A DNA stretch of 64,000 nt, taken from assembly GCF_011090185.1 (NCBI RefSeq), contig NZ_JAAFGS010000001.1, forward strand, positions 558,001-622,000, written 5' to 3'. Both the position numbers and the translations under genes were made by a program. The stretch comes from Saccharibacillus alkalitolerans (GTDB lineage Bacteria; Bacillota; Bacilli; Paenibacillales; Paenibacillaceae). Below the pieces are notes generated by a model. The model did no database searches. It was not told the DNA's origin and saw only the letters and a list, made by a program, of their open reading frames with translations. Below, piece by piece: positions 47,689-58,833 of this stretch (within the stretch, counting starts at the first letter, position 1; each line of letters opens with the position of its first letter).

Positions 47689-48942
47689 TTGTCATTATTC
47701 GTCATGAAATTCGGAGGCAGTTCCGTAGGCGACACCGAGCGGATGCAGCGGGTTGCCAAGCGCATCGCCGAGAAAAAGGAAGAAGGTCACCAATGCGTCG
47801 TCGTCGTATCGGCAATGGGGGATACGACGGACGATTTGATCGATACGGCCAAGCGGCTGAGCGACAAGCTGCCGGCCCGCGAAATGGATATGCTGATGAC
47901 GACCGGCGAGCAAATCTCGATCTCGCTGCTGTCGATCGCGATCCAGGCGATCGGCCACGAAGCGGTCTCGTTCACCGGCTGGCAGGCCGGATTCGAAACG
48001 GAAGCGAGCCACGGGAGCGCCCGTATCACGCAGATTCGTCCGGACCGGGTATTGAAAGCGCTGGACGCGGGCAAAATCGTCATCGTCGCCGGCTTCCAGG
48101 GAATGAGCGAAGACGGAGAGATCACGACGCTCGGCCGGGGCGGCTCGGATACGACGGCCGTCGCGCTCGCGGCGGCGATCAAGGCCGACGCCTGCGAGAT
48201 CTACACCGACGTGGACGGCATTTACTCGACCGACCCTCGGATTGTCAAATGCGCGCGCAAACTGCTGTCGATCTCGTACGACGAGATGCTGGAGCTGGCT
48301 CATTTGGGCGCGGCCGTGCTGCATCCCCGGGCGGTGGAATACGCCAAGCATAACAGCGTTCGCCTGGTTGTCCGTTCAAGCTTTAATTATAATGAAGGAA
48401 CCGTAGTGGAGGAGGAGTCGAGCATGGAACAGGGAGTTGTAGTGAGCGGGATCGCTTACGATAAAAACGTGGCGCGCATCAGCATTTTGGGCGTATCCGA
48501 CGTGCCGGGCGTGCTGGCGGGCGTCTTCGGCGCATTGGCGGCGGAACGGGTCGACGTCGATATCATCGTGCAGAGCGGGGCGCAGGACGGCAAAGCCGAT
48601 TTCTCGTTTACGGTGAACGGTTCCGAAGCCGAGCGGGCGCTGAAAGTGATCGAAAGCAACCGCGACACCGTGCCTTACCGCGAACTGACTTCCGAATCCG
48701 ATCTCGTCAAAGTATCCATCGTGGGCGCGGGCATGGTCAGCCACCCGGGCGTGGCCGCGGAAATGTTCCGCGTCATCTCCGACCAGGGCGTCAGCATCAA
48801 GATGGTCAGCACGTCGGAGATCAAAGTCTCTTGCGTGATCGAAGGGGAAAAAGTCAAAGACATTATCGCTTCGCTGCATACGGCCTACAACCTGGATACC
48901 CAGGAGCAGGCGTTCGTCGGCGGTCCGCAGGATCGCCGCTGA
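47689..48942 (+). CDS. lysC: Aspartate kinase, alpha subunit
   Basis: A 417-residue aspartokinase, first step to lysine, threonine, methionine and diaminopimelate. KFGGSSVGD at the N terminus binds ATP, TTLGRGGSDTTAVALAAA binds aspartate, and two ACT domains (ISILGVSDVPGVLAGVF and KVSIVGAGMVSHPGVA) give feedback control. The TTG start is set by GGGGGAG 11 bases upstream; the ATG five codons later has poor spacing. An internal start makes a beta subunit as in B. subtilis LysC (aspartokinase II). The gene occupies the place where spoIIIA is expected. Confidence 0.94.
   Translation: MSLFVMKFGGSSVGDTERMQRVAKRIAEKKEEGHQCVVVVSAMGDTTDDLIDTAKRLSDKLPAREMDMLMTTGEQISISLLSIAIQAIGHEAVSFTGWQAGFETEASHGSARITQIRPDRVLKALDAGKIVIVAGFQGMSEDGEITTLGRGGSDTTAVALAAAIKADACEIYTDVDGIYSTDPRIVKCARKLLSISYDEMLELAHLGAAVLHPRAVEYAKHNSVRLVVRSSFNYNEGTVVEEESSMEQGVVVSGIAYDKNVARISILGVSDVPGVLAGVFGALAAERVDVDIIVQSGAQDGKADFSFTVNGSEAERALKVIESNRDTVPYRELTSESDLVKVSIVGAGMVSHPGVAAEMFRVISDQGVSIKMVSTSEIKVSCVIEGEKVKDIIASLHTAYNLDTQEQAFVGGPQDRR
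48424..48942 (+). CDS. Aspartate kinase beta subunit (internal in-frame start)
   Basis: An ATG at codon 246 of lysC is preceded by the strong ribosome-binding site GGAGGAGG (48408-48415). Translation from it yields a 172-residue protein made only of the two ACT domains. B. subtilis aspartokinase II is an alpha2-beta2 enzyme whose beta subunit starts at an equivalent internal Met near residue 246-247. The call is therefore by strong analogy and sequence. Confidence 0.8.
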   Translation: MEQGVVVSGIAYDKNVARISILGVSDVPGVLAGVFGALAAERVDVDIIVQSGAQDGKADFSFTVNGSEAERALKVIESNRDTVPYRELTSESDLVKVSIVGAGMVSHPGVAAEMFRVISDQGVSIKMVSTSEIKVSCVIEGEKVKDIIASLHTAYNLDTQEQAFVGGPQDRR

Positions 48943-48987
48943 GCGTCGGCAGGAGAAAGTAAGCGGCAGAGCTGCCGATAACCGGAA

Positions 48988-49026
48988 AGAGGGCGGTCGT
49001 TTCCTGCGGGAGGCCGCCCTTTTTAT
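48988..49026 (+). terminator. Terminator of lysC
   Basis: AGGGCGGTC...GGCCGCCCT with a ~14-base loop, followed by TTTTTAT. Confidence 0.85.
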
Positions 49027-49141
49027 TTTGCAAGGTTGTGATATAATACATAACGTTAGTTAAACGGCTTGCCGTGCATTTTACAAAATGCTGCATAAAG
49101 GTAACCCGCACAAGCCTGAAAATGTTAAGGAGCGTGCCCGA

Positions 49142-49612
49142 ATGTTTAAAATAAGCGAAATCAAAGAACTTATCGAACTGCTTGACCGGACGTCGGTTCA
49201 AGAATTGGAATTGGAAGAAGAAGGCGCGCGCGTCGTCATTCGCAAAGGAGGACGCGTCGACGCTTCCGCCCTGCAGGCGCCTGTATGGGTACAGCAGCCG
49301 CAGACCCCGGCGGTCTCCGCGCCGAACGCCGCGGCCGAACCCGCCGTTCAGCCTTCGGCACCCGACGCTTCTTTACATAAAATCGTCTCCCCGATGGTCG
49401 GCACGTTCTATGCCTCCCCGTCGCCGGATGCCGATGCCTATGTAAGCGCGGGCAGCCGCGTCAACGAAAAATCGGTCGTCTGCATCATCGAAGCGATGAA
49501 ACTCATGAACGAACTTCTGGCCGAAGTGAAAGGCGAAATCGTCGAAGTATTGGCCGAGAACGGTCAGCTGGTCGAATACGGACAGCCGCTGTTCCTGGTC
49601 AGAGCGGAATGA
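49142..49612 (+). CDS. accB: Biotin carboxyl carrier protein of acetyl-CoA carboxylase
   Basis: A 156-residue BCCP. N-terminal helix ([13 protein letters not shown]), an Ala/Pro/Gln-rich swinging linker, then the biotinyl domain with EAMKLMNE, where the lysine is biotinylated. The ATG follows TTAAGGAG; an extended -10 TGATATAAT lies about 105 bases upstream. First gene of the housekeeping string and coupled to accC. Confidence 0.96.
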   Translation: MFKISEIKELIELLDRTSVQELELEEEGARVVIRKGGRVDASALQAPVWVQQPQTPAVSAPNAAAEPAVQPSAPDASLHKIVSPMVGTFYASPSPDADAYVSAGSRVNEKSVVCIIEAMKLMNELLAEVKGEIVEVLAENGQLVEYGQPLFLVRAE

Positions 49613-49644
49613 GCGAAGCGGCAGCGGAAGGAGGATATATCGAT

Positions 49645-50997
<1,353 letters not shown>

Positions 50998-51079
50998 ACG
51001 TGACAAACGCCGTTTGTCACATCGGACGGCAGATGATATATTAAGGAATAAATAATCCATAAGGTGGATGGTATCGATT

Positions 51080-51499
51080 ATGAGCAGCTTACCTACAGAA
51101 TTCGAACGCACGGAGATCGGCGAGATCCAGATCGCCCCTGAAGTAATCGAGGTGATCGCGGGCCTGGCCACGATCGAAGTGGAAGGCATTGCGGGCATGA
51201 GCGGCGGGTTTGCCGGCGGGATCGCCGAGCTGCTCGGACGCAAAAACCTGTCCAAAGGCGTGAAAGTGGAAGTGGGCCAGCGCGAGGCCGCGGTCGACGT
51301 GTCCGTGATCGTGGAGTACGGTTCCCGTCTGCCCGAAGTAGCCGGTGCCGTACAGCGGAACGTCAAGCGTTCGATCGAGATGATGACGGGATTGTCCGTT
51401 ATCGAAGTGAACGTGCATGTGCACGACGTGCAGTTCAGAGCCAAGGCGGTCGAAGGACGGCCCGAAGAACTCGATCTCGGCACACCCCGGGTGAAATAA
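51080..51499 (+). CDS. yqhY: Asp23/Gls24 family protein
   Basis: A 139-residue Asp23 (DUF322) protein with IAPEVIEVIAGLATIEVEGIAGM and the LNVHVHDV-like ending VNVHVHDVQF. In B. subtilis yqhY sits by accBC and its loss disturbs acetyl-CoA carboxylase control. The ATG after AAGGTGG with 12-base spacing is chosen; one four codons earlier sits on the RBS. Confidence 0.93.
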   Translation: MSSLPTEFERTEIGEIQIAPEVIEVIAGLATIEVEGIAGMSGGFAGGIAELLGRKNLSKGVKVEVGQREAAVDVSVIVEYGSRLPEVAGAVQRNVKRSIEMMTGLSVIEVNVHVHDVQFRAKAVEGRPEELDLGTPRVK

Positions 51500-51510
51500 C
51501 GTTTTTTTCC

Positions 51511-51537
51511 AACCCCCGACCCGCAAAGTCGGGGTTT
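51511..51537 (+). other. Hairpin between yqhY and amaP
   Basis: AACCCCCGAC-CCGCAAA-GTCGGGGTTT with one bulge. Weak T tract; possibly an attenuator inside the operon. Confidence 0.4.
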
Positions 51538-51566
51538 ACTACCGTTTTGAGGGGGCTTGGCTGTAC

Positions 51567-52106
51567 GTGGCAAAAATTGTAGACCGTCTGCTGCTGTTCG
51601 TATACAGCATAACGATTCTGATCTTGAGCATCTTCGCTATCCTTCTGCTGAGCCGTTCGGTGCGGATGCCGGTCGACTTCCGGTTCGATCTGCCTACGCT
51701 GTCCGTCCTGATCGCCGCCGCGGCGGTGCTGATTCTGATCAGCCTGCGCATGCTTTACGTGTCGCTGCGGCGCAGCCGGGGACATCTGAACTCCGTCGAT
51801 CAGCGTACAAGCCTCGGCGACATTCAGATTTCCGTGGAAACGATCGAAAATCTGTGCCTGAAGGCGGCTTCGCGCGTAAAAGGCGTCAAGGAGCCCCGCA
51901 CGCGCATCCGCATGACCGAACCCGGGCTTGAAGTCCAGATTCGGGCAATCATCGACGGGGAGCATGCGATCCCCCTGTTGACGGAAGAAGTGCAGCGCGG
52001 CGTCAAGGAATTCGTCCAGGATATTACGGGCATTCCGGTGGCGGCGGTCTCGGTCTACATTGCCGGGGTGGTGCAGAATCAGGCCTTCAAAAGCCGCGTG
52101 GAATAG
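51567..52106 (+). CDS. amaP: Alkaline shock response membrane anchor AmaP
   Basis: A 179-residue protein with two N-terminal membrane helices (LLLFVYSITILILSIFAILL and LSVLIAAAAVLILISL) and a C-terminal Asp23-like domain ending in ITGIPVAAVSVYIAGV. AmaP anchors Asp23 proteins to the membrane in staphylococci; the preceding yqhY and following DUF2273 gene support the same role. GTG start. Confidence 0.92.
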   Translation: MAKIVDRLLLFVYSITILILSIFAILLLSRSVRMPVDFRFDLPTLSVLIAAAAVLILISLRMLYVSLRRSRGHLNSVDQRTSLGDIQISVETIENLCLKAASRVKGVKEPRTRIRMTEPGLEVQIRAIIDGEHAIPLLTEEVQRGVKEFVQDITGIPVAAVSVYIAGVVQNQAFKSRVE

Positions 52107-52118
52107 GGGTGAGCGGCA

Positions 52119-52352
52119 ATGAAATGGGATGAGATCTGGACCGTGTACGGCGGACGCCTGGCCTGGACGGCATGGGGGTTGTTCTTCGGCCTCCTGTACC
52201 TGTTCGTGGGATTCTGGCACATGATCGTGGTGGCCCTGCTTACGCTCCTCGGTTATTGGATCGGACGCCGCAAAGACCTGCGTTCCGGTCCGCTGCTTCC
52301 CTGGGGCGAAATTCGCGCGAGGCTGGCCGAGCGCTGGAGACCGTTTCGCTGA
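52119..52352 (+). CDS. DUF2273 small membrane protein
   Basis: A 77-residue protein with a central hairpin of two hydrophobic segments (AWGLFFGLLYLFVGFWHMIVV...LLTLLGYWIG) and a basic tail, the standard third member of the asp23-amaP-DUF2273 set. RBS AGGGGTGAG. Confidence 0.9.
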   Translation: MKWDEIWTVYGGRLAWTAWGLFFGLLYLFVGFWHMIVVALLTLLGYWIGRRKDLRSGPLLPWGEIRARLAERWRPFR

Positions 52353-52367
52353 GCGAATACGGAAAAA

Positions 52368-52402
52368 CGCGAGAAGACGGGCTTTTGTTCTTTTTTCTCG
52401 CG
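52368..52402 (+). other. Hairpin with T-rich loop before nusB
   Basis: CGCGAGAA...TTCTCGCG with an internal TTCTTTT. It may weaken read-through from the accB operon. The rest of the 296-base spacer before nusB shows no gene. Confidence 0.45.
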
Positions 52403-52648
52403 AAGCAAGTAAGCGAAAGCCTGTGAGACGTTTTTACGCCGGACATGAAGAACTGCTTGCGTCCGTCTTCTGTACAAGACAGGCGGCGTTTCCTGCCGGA
52501 ATGCGAGGGCGAAACGGCCCTTTGCCATCCGGTCCGTTTTTGCGGAAACCGCAGCTTTCTGAAGCCGGGAGAAGCGTTTCACAGGTTTTTGCATGTTCAA
52601 GAACGAAACAACATGAACCGAAAGAACACTAGATTGCGGGAGGGACCC

Positions 52649-53101
52649 ATGAAAAGAAGATTGGGAAGAGAATTGGCCGTACAAAGTTTGTATCAGATGG
52701 AAATGAACGAGGTGGCGGCATTCGATGCGGTGTCGATGCTGATCTCCGAAGCCGGCGACGAAAACGAAGGCGAAGTCAAACTCGAAGATGCGGATCGGCT
52801 GGCCGAATACGTGCTGGCGCTCGTCAACGGCGTATGGACGCATAAAGCGGCAATCGACGATCTGCTCGGGGTTTACCTCAAAGGCTGGCAGATCAGCCGT
52901 CTGTCGCGCGTGGACCGTCAAATTCTGCGTCTGGCCGCCTACGAAATGATTTTCGCCGAAGACGTGCCCGCCAAGGTTGCCGTCAACGAAGCGATCGAAT
53001 TGTCGAAGCATTTCGGTACCGAAGAGTCCGGGAAATTCGTCAACGGCGTGCTCGGCAAAATGATTCAGGATGCGGACGAACTGAAGAAGAAATTGAAGTA
53101 A
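52649..53101 (+). CDS. nusB: Transcription antitermination factor NusB
   Basis: A 150-residue all-helical NusB: RRLGRELAVQSLYQMEMN at the start and VPAKVAVNEAIELSKHFGTEESGKFVNGVLGK near the end, the standard boxA-RNA and S10-binding protein of rRNA antitermination. ATG after GGGAGGG; the longer open frame upstream is non-coding. Confidence 0.96.
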   Translation: MKRRLGRELAVQSLYQMEMNEVAAFDAVSMLISEAGDENEGEVKLEDADRLAEYVLALVNGVWTHKAAIDDLLGVYLKGWQISRLSRVDRQILRLAAYEMIFAEDVPAKVAVNEAIELSKHFGTEESGKFVNGVLGKMIQDADELKKKLK

Positions 53102-53224
53102 AGCAAGCGGATAACAACGCTGGTTCGACCCCGCACGACGTAACCGGCGGAGGGAGAGGTTCGGTGCAGGAGCGAACTTTCCCCGAAGCCTTTCATTACA
53201 GCAGATCGAAGGAGAGAGAAAATC

Positions 53225-54085
53225 ATGACGACAGCCCAAATCATCAGCGGAAAACAAGTATCGGACGAAATTCGCCAGAACCTGAAAACCGAAGTCGAAG
53301 GTCTCGCGGCCCAAGGCTGCGTGCCCGGACTTGCCGTCGTGCTCGTCGGGGAAGACCCGGCCTCCCAGGTCTACGTGCGCAACAAGGCGAAAGCCTGCGA
53401 GGATCTCGGCTTCTATTCCGAAGTCCATCGCCTGGATGCCGACACGTCGCAGGAAGACCTGCTGGCGCTCGTGCATAAGCTGAACGGACAGACGGACATC
53501 AACGGCATTCTCGTGCAGCTTCCGCTGCCGGAACATATCGAAGAGAAAGCGGTCATCAATGCGATCTCGCCGGAAAAAGACGTCGACGGCTTCCATCCGG
53601 TCAACGTCGGCAATCTCGTCATCGGCGACGACAGCCTGCTGCCGTGCACGCCGGCCGGCGTGATCGAGCTGATCAAGCATACGGGTATCGAAATGTCCGG
53701 CAAGCACGCCGTCGTCATCGGGCGCAGCAATATCGTCGGCAAGCCGGTCTCGCTGCTGCTGCAGCGCGAGAATGCGACCGTCACGATGTGCCACTCGCGC
53801 ACGGCGAACATGAAGGAGCTGACCCGTCAGGCCGACATTCTTGTCGTGGCGGTGGGCCGCGCCAACTTCGTGGATGCTTCGTACATCAAGCCCGGCGCCG
53901 TCGTCATCGATGTCGGGATTAACCGGCTGGAGACGGGCAAGCTGGCCGGCGACGTGGACTTCGAATCGGCAAGCACGGTATCCGGCCCGATTACGCCGGT
54001 GCCGGGCGGGGTGGGGCCGATGACCATCACGATGCTGATGAAAAATACGCTGCTTGCCGCCAAACGCGCGCACGGCCTTTCGTAA
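53225..54085 (+). CDS. folD: Methylenetetrahydrofolate dehydrogenase/cyclohydrolase
   Basis: A 286-residue bifunctional FolD interconverting 5,10-methylene-, methenyl- and 10-formyl-THF. Catalytic Y and K in [28 protein letters not shown], and [14 protein letters not shown] for NADP. ATG after AAGGAGAG. Standard position between nusB and xseA. Confidence 0.97.
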   Translation: MTTAQIISGKQVSDEIRQNLKTEVEGLAAQGCVPGLAVVLVGEDPASQVYVRNKAKACEDLGFYSEVHRLDADTSQEDLLALVHKLNGQTDINGILVQLPLPEHIEEKAVINAISPEKDVDGFHPVNVGNLVIGDDSLLPCTPAGVIELIKHTGIEMSGKHAVVIGRSNIVGKPVSLLLQRENATVTMCHSRTANMKELTRQADILVVAVGRANFVDASYIKPGAVVIDVGINRLETGKLAGDVDFESASTVSGPITPVPGGVGPMTITMLMKNTLLAAKRAHGLS

Positions 54086-54100
54086 GCGGGAGCGGTTAAT

Positions 54101-55462
54101 ATGGAGCAGCGCATACTGTCGATTCAGGAGCTGAACCGGTATATCCGCCAGAAGTTCGAAGCGGATCCGCTGCTGCCGGAAGTGTGGGTGCGCGGCGAAA
54201 TTTCGAACTTTACGCATCATTCGAGCGGTCATATGTATTTCACGCTTAAGGACGCCGGCAGCCGGGTGCGGGCGATCATGTTCGCTTCGCATAACAAGCG
54301 GCTGCCGTTTATTCCGCGCGAAGGCACGAGGGTTATCGCGCAGGGCAGCGTCTCGGTGTTCGAGCGGGACGGCCAATACCAGCTGTATCTGACGCAGATG
54401 CAGCCCGACGGCGTCGGCAGCCTGTACTTGGCTTACGAACAGCTTAAGAAGAAGCTGGAATCGGAAGGGCTGTTCGACGAGGGCGGCAAGAGAAAAATTC
54501 CGACGATGCCGAGGGCGATCGGCGTCATTACGTCGCCGACGGGCGCGGCCGTCCGGGATATCCTGACGACGCTGGGCCGGCGCTTTCCGGGCATTCCGGT
54601 CATGCTGTATCCGGCGCTGGTGCAGGGCAAGGAAGCCGCCGCGTCGATCGTGCGCGGCATCCGCATCCTGAACCGGCTGGGCGAAGCCGACGTGCTGATC
54701 GTCGGCCGCGGCGGAGGGTCGCTGGAAGAGCTTTGGGCCTTCAACGAGGAGATCGTGGCCCGGGCGATCTACGATTCGGCGATCCCCGTCATCTCGGCCG
54801 TGGGGCACGAGACGGACTTTACGATCGCCGATTTCGCCGCCGATCTGCGGGCGGCAACGCCTACCGCCGCCGCCGAGCTGGCGGTGCCGGACCGGCGCGA
54901 ACTGCAGCAGCGCGTCTTGCAGCTGCAGCAGCGCCTGCGCGGCGCCCTGCTGCGCCGCGCCGCGCAGGAGCGCGACCGTCTCGCGCGCCTGCAGCGCTCC
55001 GCCGTGCTGCGGCAGCCGGAGCGCGCGCTGCAGCCGCACGCGCAGCGGCTCGACGGGCTGACGCGCCGCCTGACGGCGCGGACGCAGGTCCGTCTCGCCG
55101 CAGGGCGCGACAAGCACGCGCGCCTGCACGGCAGACTGGCGCGCTTCTATCCGGGCGCGCAGCTGCAGCTGGCTTCGCGCCAGCTCGGCGCGCTGGACGG
55201 ACGCCTGGCCGCCGCCGTGAACGCGTCGGTCAAGGATCGGCGACAGCGGCTTCTGGGCAGCGTGCGCCAGTTGGACGCGCTGAGCCCGCTCAAAGTAATG
55301 GCTCGGGGCTACAGCCTCGTATACGATGAAAACGAAGAGAAACTGATCAAATCCGCGCGAGAAGTGCGCGAAGGCGACCGGGTGATCGTCCGAGTGAACG
55401 ACGGAAGTCTGGACTGCCGGGTCGTCCAAACGACGGAGGAGGGCAATCGAAGTGGACAATAA
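54101..55462 (+). CDS. xseA: Exodeoxyribonuclease VII large subunit
   Basis: A 453-residue XseA. N-terminal OB fold (SIQELNRYIRQKFE, LPEVWVRGEISNF), catalytic core with GVITSPTGAAVRDI and GRGGGSLEELWAFN and GHETDFTIADF. The central coiled-coil part (about residues 263-385) is unusually rich in Arg, Leu, Ala and Gln, nearly without Lys and very GC-rich. Degrades single-stranded DNA with XseB. Confidence 0.96.
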   Translation: MEQRILSIQELNRYIRQKFEADPLLPEVWVRGEISNFTHHSSGHMYFTLKDAGSRVRAIMFASHNKRLPFIPREGTRVIAQGSVSVFERDGQYQLYLTQMQPDGVGSLYLAYEQLKKKLESEGLFDEGGKRKIPTMPRAIGVITSPTGAAVRDILTTLGRRFPGIPVMLYPALVQGKEAAASIVRGIRILNRLGEADVLIVGRGGGSLEELWAFNEEIVARAIYDSAIPVISAVGHETDFTIADFAADLRAATPTAAAELAVPDRRELQQRVLQLQQRLRGALLRRAAQERDRLARLQRSAVLRQPERALQPHAQRLDGLTRRLTARTQVRLAAGRDKHARLHGRLARFYPGAQLQLASRQLGALDGRLAAAVNASVKDRRQRLLGSVRQLDALSPLKVMARGYSLVYDENEEKLIKSAREVREGDRVIVRVNDGSLDCRVVQTTEEGNRSGQ

Positions 55463-55751
55463 CGCGGAAATGCAATCCAATGGAGATCCATCCCGGCAAG
55501 CGGCGGCAGGCGCCGAACTGAATTTCGAGCAGGCGATGGATCAACTGGAAGCGATCGTGACGGAGTTGGAACGGGGCGACGTGCCGCTGGAGAAATCGAT
55601 CGACCTGTTCCAGCGCGGGATGCAGCTGTCGCAGCTGTGCGGTCAGAAGCTTGAGCAGGTAGAGCGAAAAATCGAAACGATCGTCGAAGAGGACGGACAG
55701 CTTCGGCGCCGGAACTTCGCGGGCGAAGCGGAAGGCGGGGATTCCTTTTGA
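55452..55751 (+). CDS. xseB: Exodeoxyribonuclease VII small subunit
   Basis: A 99-residue protein with the XseB core FEQAMDQLEAIVTELERGDVPLEKSIDLFQRG. GTG start overlapping xseA by 11 bp, RBS GGAGGAGGG, so translation is coupled. The N-terminal 25 residues and the C-terminal tail are variable extensions. Confidence 0.95.
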   Translation: MDNNAEMQSNGDPSRQAAAGAELNFEQAMDQLEAIVTELERGDVPLEKSIDLFQRGMQLSQLCGQKLEQVERKIETIVEEDGQLRRRNFAGEAEGGDSF

Positions 55752-56653
55752 GCAGGGCGTTTGCGCTCGAAGCATATATGAAAGAAGTGGCGGGCGAGTT
55801 GGAAGCTTATTTCGCCGAAGCTTTTCCGGCGGAATGGGACATGCCGCCCGCGCTGCTGGAATCGATGAAATATTCGCTGGACGCCGGCGGAAAACGCCTG
55901 CGCCCGCTGCTGGTCGTAGCGGCCTGCGAAAGTCTCGGAGGCAGCCGAAAAGCGGCGATTCGCGTTGCCGCTTCCGTGGAGATGGTGCATACGTATTCGT
56001 TGATTCATGACGACCTGCCCGCCATGGACGACGACGACCTGCGCCGCGGCAAGCCGACCAACCATAAAGTGTTCGGCGAGGCGATGGCGATTCTGGCCGG
56101 AGACGGTCTGCTGACGCATGCTTTTTACGTGGTGGCGACGCTGTCGAAAGACGGATTGCTGCCAGCCGAAGCGGCTGTCGCAATCGTGTCCGACCTGGCG
56201 GAATACGCCGGGCCGCGCGGAATGGTCGGCGGACAGGTCGCCGATATGGAAGGCGAGCAGGGAACGACGGATCTGGAGCGGCTGGAATACATTCACCTGC
56301 ATAAGACGAGCGACCTGATTATGTTTTCCGTGCTTGCGGGCGGTCGCGCCGCCGGAGCGACGCCGGAGCAGCTTGAAGCGCTGCGGACGTTCGGACGCGG
56401 CATCGGACTGGCGTTTCAAATTCAAGACGATATTCTCGACCTGGTCGGCGACGAAAGCAAGCTCGGCAAGAAGACGCAGAGCGACGTGAAGATGGAAAAG
56501 GTGACCTACCCGTATTTCCTGGGCATCGACAAGTCGCGCGAGGAAGTGCGCCGTTTGAGCGAAGAGGCCAAATCGGCCGTTGCGAACGCGGGCTTGAACT
56601 CCGCGGAAACGCTGCTTGCGATCGCCGATTATTTGGTGGAACGGGACCGGTAG
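55748..56653 (+). CDS. ispA: Farnesyl diphosphate synthase
   Basis: A 301-residue trans-prenyltransferase. First Asp-rich motif DDLPAMDDDD, second DDILD, with GKRLRPLL for isopentenyl-PP. Chain-length context before the first motif (Tyr-Ser-Leu-Ile-His) fits farnesyl diphosphate. TTG start overlaps the xseB stop as TTGA, with GGCGGGG upstream. Confidence 0.95.
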   Translation: MSRAFALEAYMKEVAGELEAYFAEAFPAEWDMPPALLESMKYSLDAGGKRLRPLLVVAACESLGGSRKAAIRVAASVEMVHTYSLIHDDLPAMDDDDLRRGKPTNHKVFGEAMAILAGDGLLTHAFYVVATLSKDGLLPAEAAVAIVSDLAEYAGPRGMVGGQVADMEGEQGTTDLERLEYIHLHKTSDLIMFSVLAGGRAAGATPEQLEALRTFGRGIGLAFQIQDDILDLVGDESKLGKKTQSDVKMEKVTYPYFLGIDKSREEVRRLSEEAKSAVANAGLNSAETLLAIADYLVERDR

Positions 56654-56881
56654 AACGAAGCGGATCGGGAGATTCCGGTTTCGCCGCTCGCTTGCTTGGG
56701 TATTGAACATCAGAGAAACGGCAGCGTATAGGACGGAAGGCCAGGGCCTCAAATTGGCTTTGTTTCCCGAAAAACGATATAATACCGGTACTACTGCGTT
56801 GCCTCCGTACGATCGGGGCCGCATTCAAAAACATCGTTCGCGACCGAATTCAGGAAAATGAAGGAAAGCGGGGAATGACAT

Positions 56882-58786
56882 ATGCTCCTTCCACAAATCA
56901 ATCAACCCGGCGATCTGAAGAAGCTGCCGGCCGAACAGTTGGCGCCGCTCGCCCAGGAAATTCGTCAATTTTTGATCGAAAAGCTGTCGGTGACCGGCGG
57001 CCATCTGGCTTCCAATCTGGGAGTGGTCGAGCTGACGCTGGCGCTGCATTACTGTTACGAAAGTCCGAAGGACAAATTTATTTTCGACGTGGGCCATCAA
57101 GCCTACGTGCATAAAATTTTGACCGGAAGACAAGAGAAATTCGACAGCCTGCGCAAGTACAAAGGGCTGTGCGGCTTCGTCAAGCGCGCGGAGAGCGAGC
57201 ACGACGTCTGGGAAGCGGGCCACAGCAGCACTTCGCTGTCCGCGGCGATGGGCATGGCCTTGGCGCGCGATCTGAAAGGCGAGGACAACAAGGTCGTTGC
57301 GGTAATCGGCGACGGCGCGTTGACCGGCGGCATGGCTTTCGAAGCGCTCAACCATATCGGGCACGAGAAAAAGAACCTGCTGGTCGTGTTGAACGACAAC
57401 GAAATGTCCATCGCGCCGAACGTGGGCGCCATGCACAATTATTTGAGCCGCGTCCGTTCGGACAAACATTATCTGCGCGCCAAAGACGACGTCGAATCGC
57501 TGATCAAAAAAATTCCGGCGATCGGCGGCAAGCTGGCGCGCACGGCGGAAAAAGTCAAAGACAGCCTGAAGTACATGATGGTGCCGGGCGTGCTGTTCGA
57601 AGAACTGGGCTTCAAATACATCGGTCCGATCGACGGGCACGATCTGCCGAAGCTGCTCGAAACGTTCCGCCAGTCCGACAATATCGACGGACCGGTGCTC
57701 GTGCATGTCGTGACGACGAAAGGCAAAGGCTACAAGCCGGCGGAAGCCGACTCGCATAAATGGCACGGCATTTCGCCGTACAAGATCGAGTCGGGCAAGA
57801 CGCTGAAGTCGGCCGGCAACCCGATGTACACCGAAGTATTCGGCAAAACGCTGATCGAATTGGCGGAGCAGGACGAGCGCATCGTCGCCGTTACGCCGGC
57901 CATGCCGGGCGGTTCGGGACTGATGGAGTTCGCGGCGAAATTCCCGAAACGGATGATCGACGTCGGCATCGCCGAGCAGCATGCCGCCACGCTGTGCGCC
58001 GCGATGGCCATGGAAGGGATGAAGCCGGTATTCGCCGTATATTCGACCTTCATGCAGCGCGCTTACGATCAGATCGTGCACGATATCTGCCGTCACAACG
58101 CCAACGTCATGTTCGCGATCGACCGGGCGGGTTTTGTCGGCGCGGACGGGGAGACGCATCAGGGCGTGTACGATATTGCGTTCCTGCGCCATATCCCGAA
58201 CATGGTGCTGATGATGCCGAAGGACGAGAACGAGCTGCGTCACATGATGAAGACCGCGCTCGATTACGATCAGGGACCGATCGGCTTCCGTTATCCGCGG
58301 GTGAACGGACTCGGCGTCGCGCTGGATCCTGTGCTGAAAAGCATTCCGATCGGCAGCTGGGAGACGGTGCGCGAAGGCGAACACTGCGCGATTTTGGCTG
58401 TCGGACCGATGGTACAGACCGCCCTTGCGGCGGCCGAGCAGTTGAAGTCGTCCGGCATCCAGGCGAGCGTCGTCAACGCGCGCTTCCTGAAGCCGCTCGA
58501 CGAAAAAATGTTGACCGACCTCGCTTCCGGCGGCGTCAAGCTGCTGGTGATGGAAGAAGCTTCGCAGGCCGGCGGTCTCGGCAGCGCGGTGCTCGAGTTT
58601 TATGCATCGCGGGGCATCGAACATGCCGAAGTGCGGATTCTGGGCGTGCCGGACTGCTTCATCGAGCACGGCAGCATCAAGGAGCAGCAGCAGGAGGCGG
58701 GCTTAACGGCCGAGCACGCTGCCGATCTGATTCGGGAGATCGTGACGGGAAGCCGACTGGCGCTTAGGGCGGGAATGCCGTCTTAA
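56882..58786 (+). CDS. dxs: 1-Deoxy-D-xylulose-5-phosphate synthase
   Basis: A 634-residue thiamine-diphosphate enzyme condensing pyruvate and glyceraldehyde-3-phosphate, first step of the MEP pathway. [21 protein letters not shown], the ThDP motif [15 protein letters not shown] and the C-terminal transketolase part ([15 protein letters not shown]) are all present. A 228-base spacer before it likely holds its own promoter. With ispA it makes the isoprenoid branch of the string. Confidence 0.97.
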   Translation: MLLPQINQPGDLKKLPAEQLAPLAQEIRQFLIEKLSVTGGHLASNLGVVELTLALHYCYESPKDKFIFDVGHQAYVHKILTGRQEKFDSLRKYKGLCGFVKRAESEHDVWEAGHSSTSLSAAMGMALARDLKGEDNKVVAVIGDGALTGGMAFEALNHIGHEKKNLLVVLNDNEMSIAPNVGAMHNYLSRVRSDKHYLRAKDDVESLIKKIPAIGGKLARTAEKVKDSLKYMMVPGVLFEELGFKYIGPIDGHDLPKLLETFRQSDNIDGPVLVHVVTTKGKGYKPAEADSHKWHGISPYKIESGKTLKSAGNPMYTEVFGKTLIELAEQDERIVAVTPAMPGGSGLMEFAAKFPKRMIDVGIAEQHAATLCAAMAMEGMKPVFAVYSTFMQRAYDQIVHDICRHNANVMFAIDRAGFVGADGETHQGVYDIAFLRHIPNMVLMMPKDENELRHMMKTALDYDQGPIGFRYPRVNGLGVALDPVLKSIPIGSWETVREGEHCAILAVGPMVQTALAAAEQLKSSGIQASVVNARFLKPLDEKMLTDLASGGVKLLVMEEASQAGGLGSAVLEFYASRGIEHAEVRILGVPDCFIEHGSIKEQQQEAGLTAEHAADLIREIVTGSRLALRAGMPS

Positions 58787-58833
58787 GTCCGTACGGACGC
58801 CATTCGTATTTTACACAGAAAGAGAGGCCGATC

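Noticed and set aside
53102-53224. Tetrahydrofolate riboswitch before folD
   Set aside because: GGAGAGGTTCGG looks like part of it, but the conserved pseudoknot and closing stem are not found.
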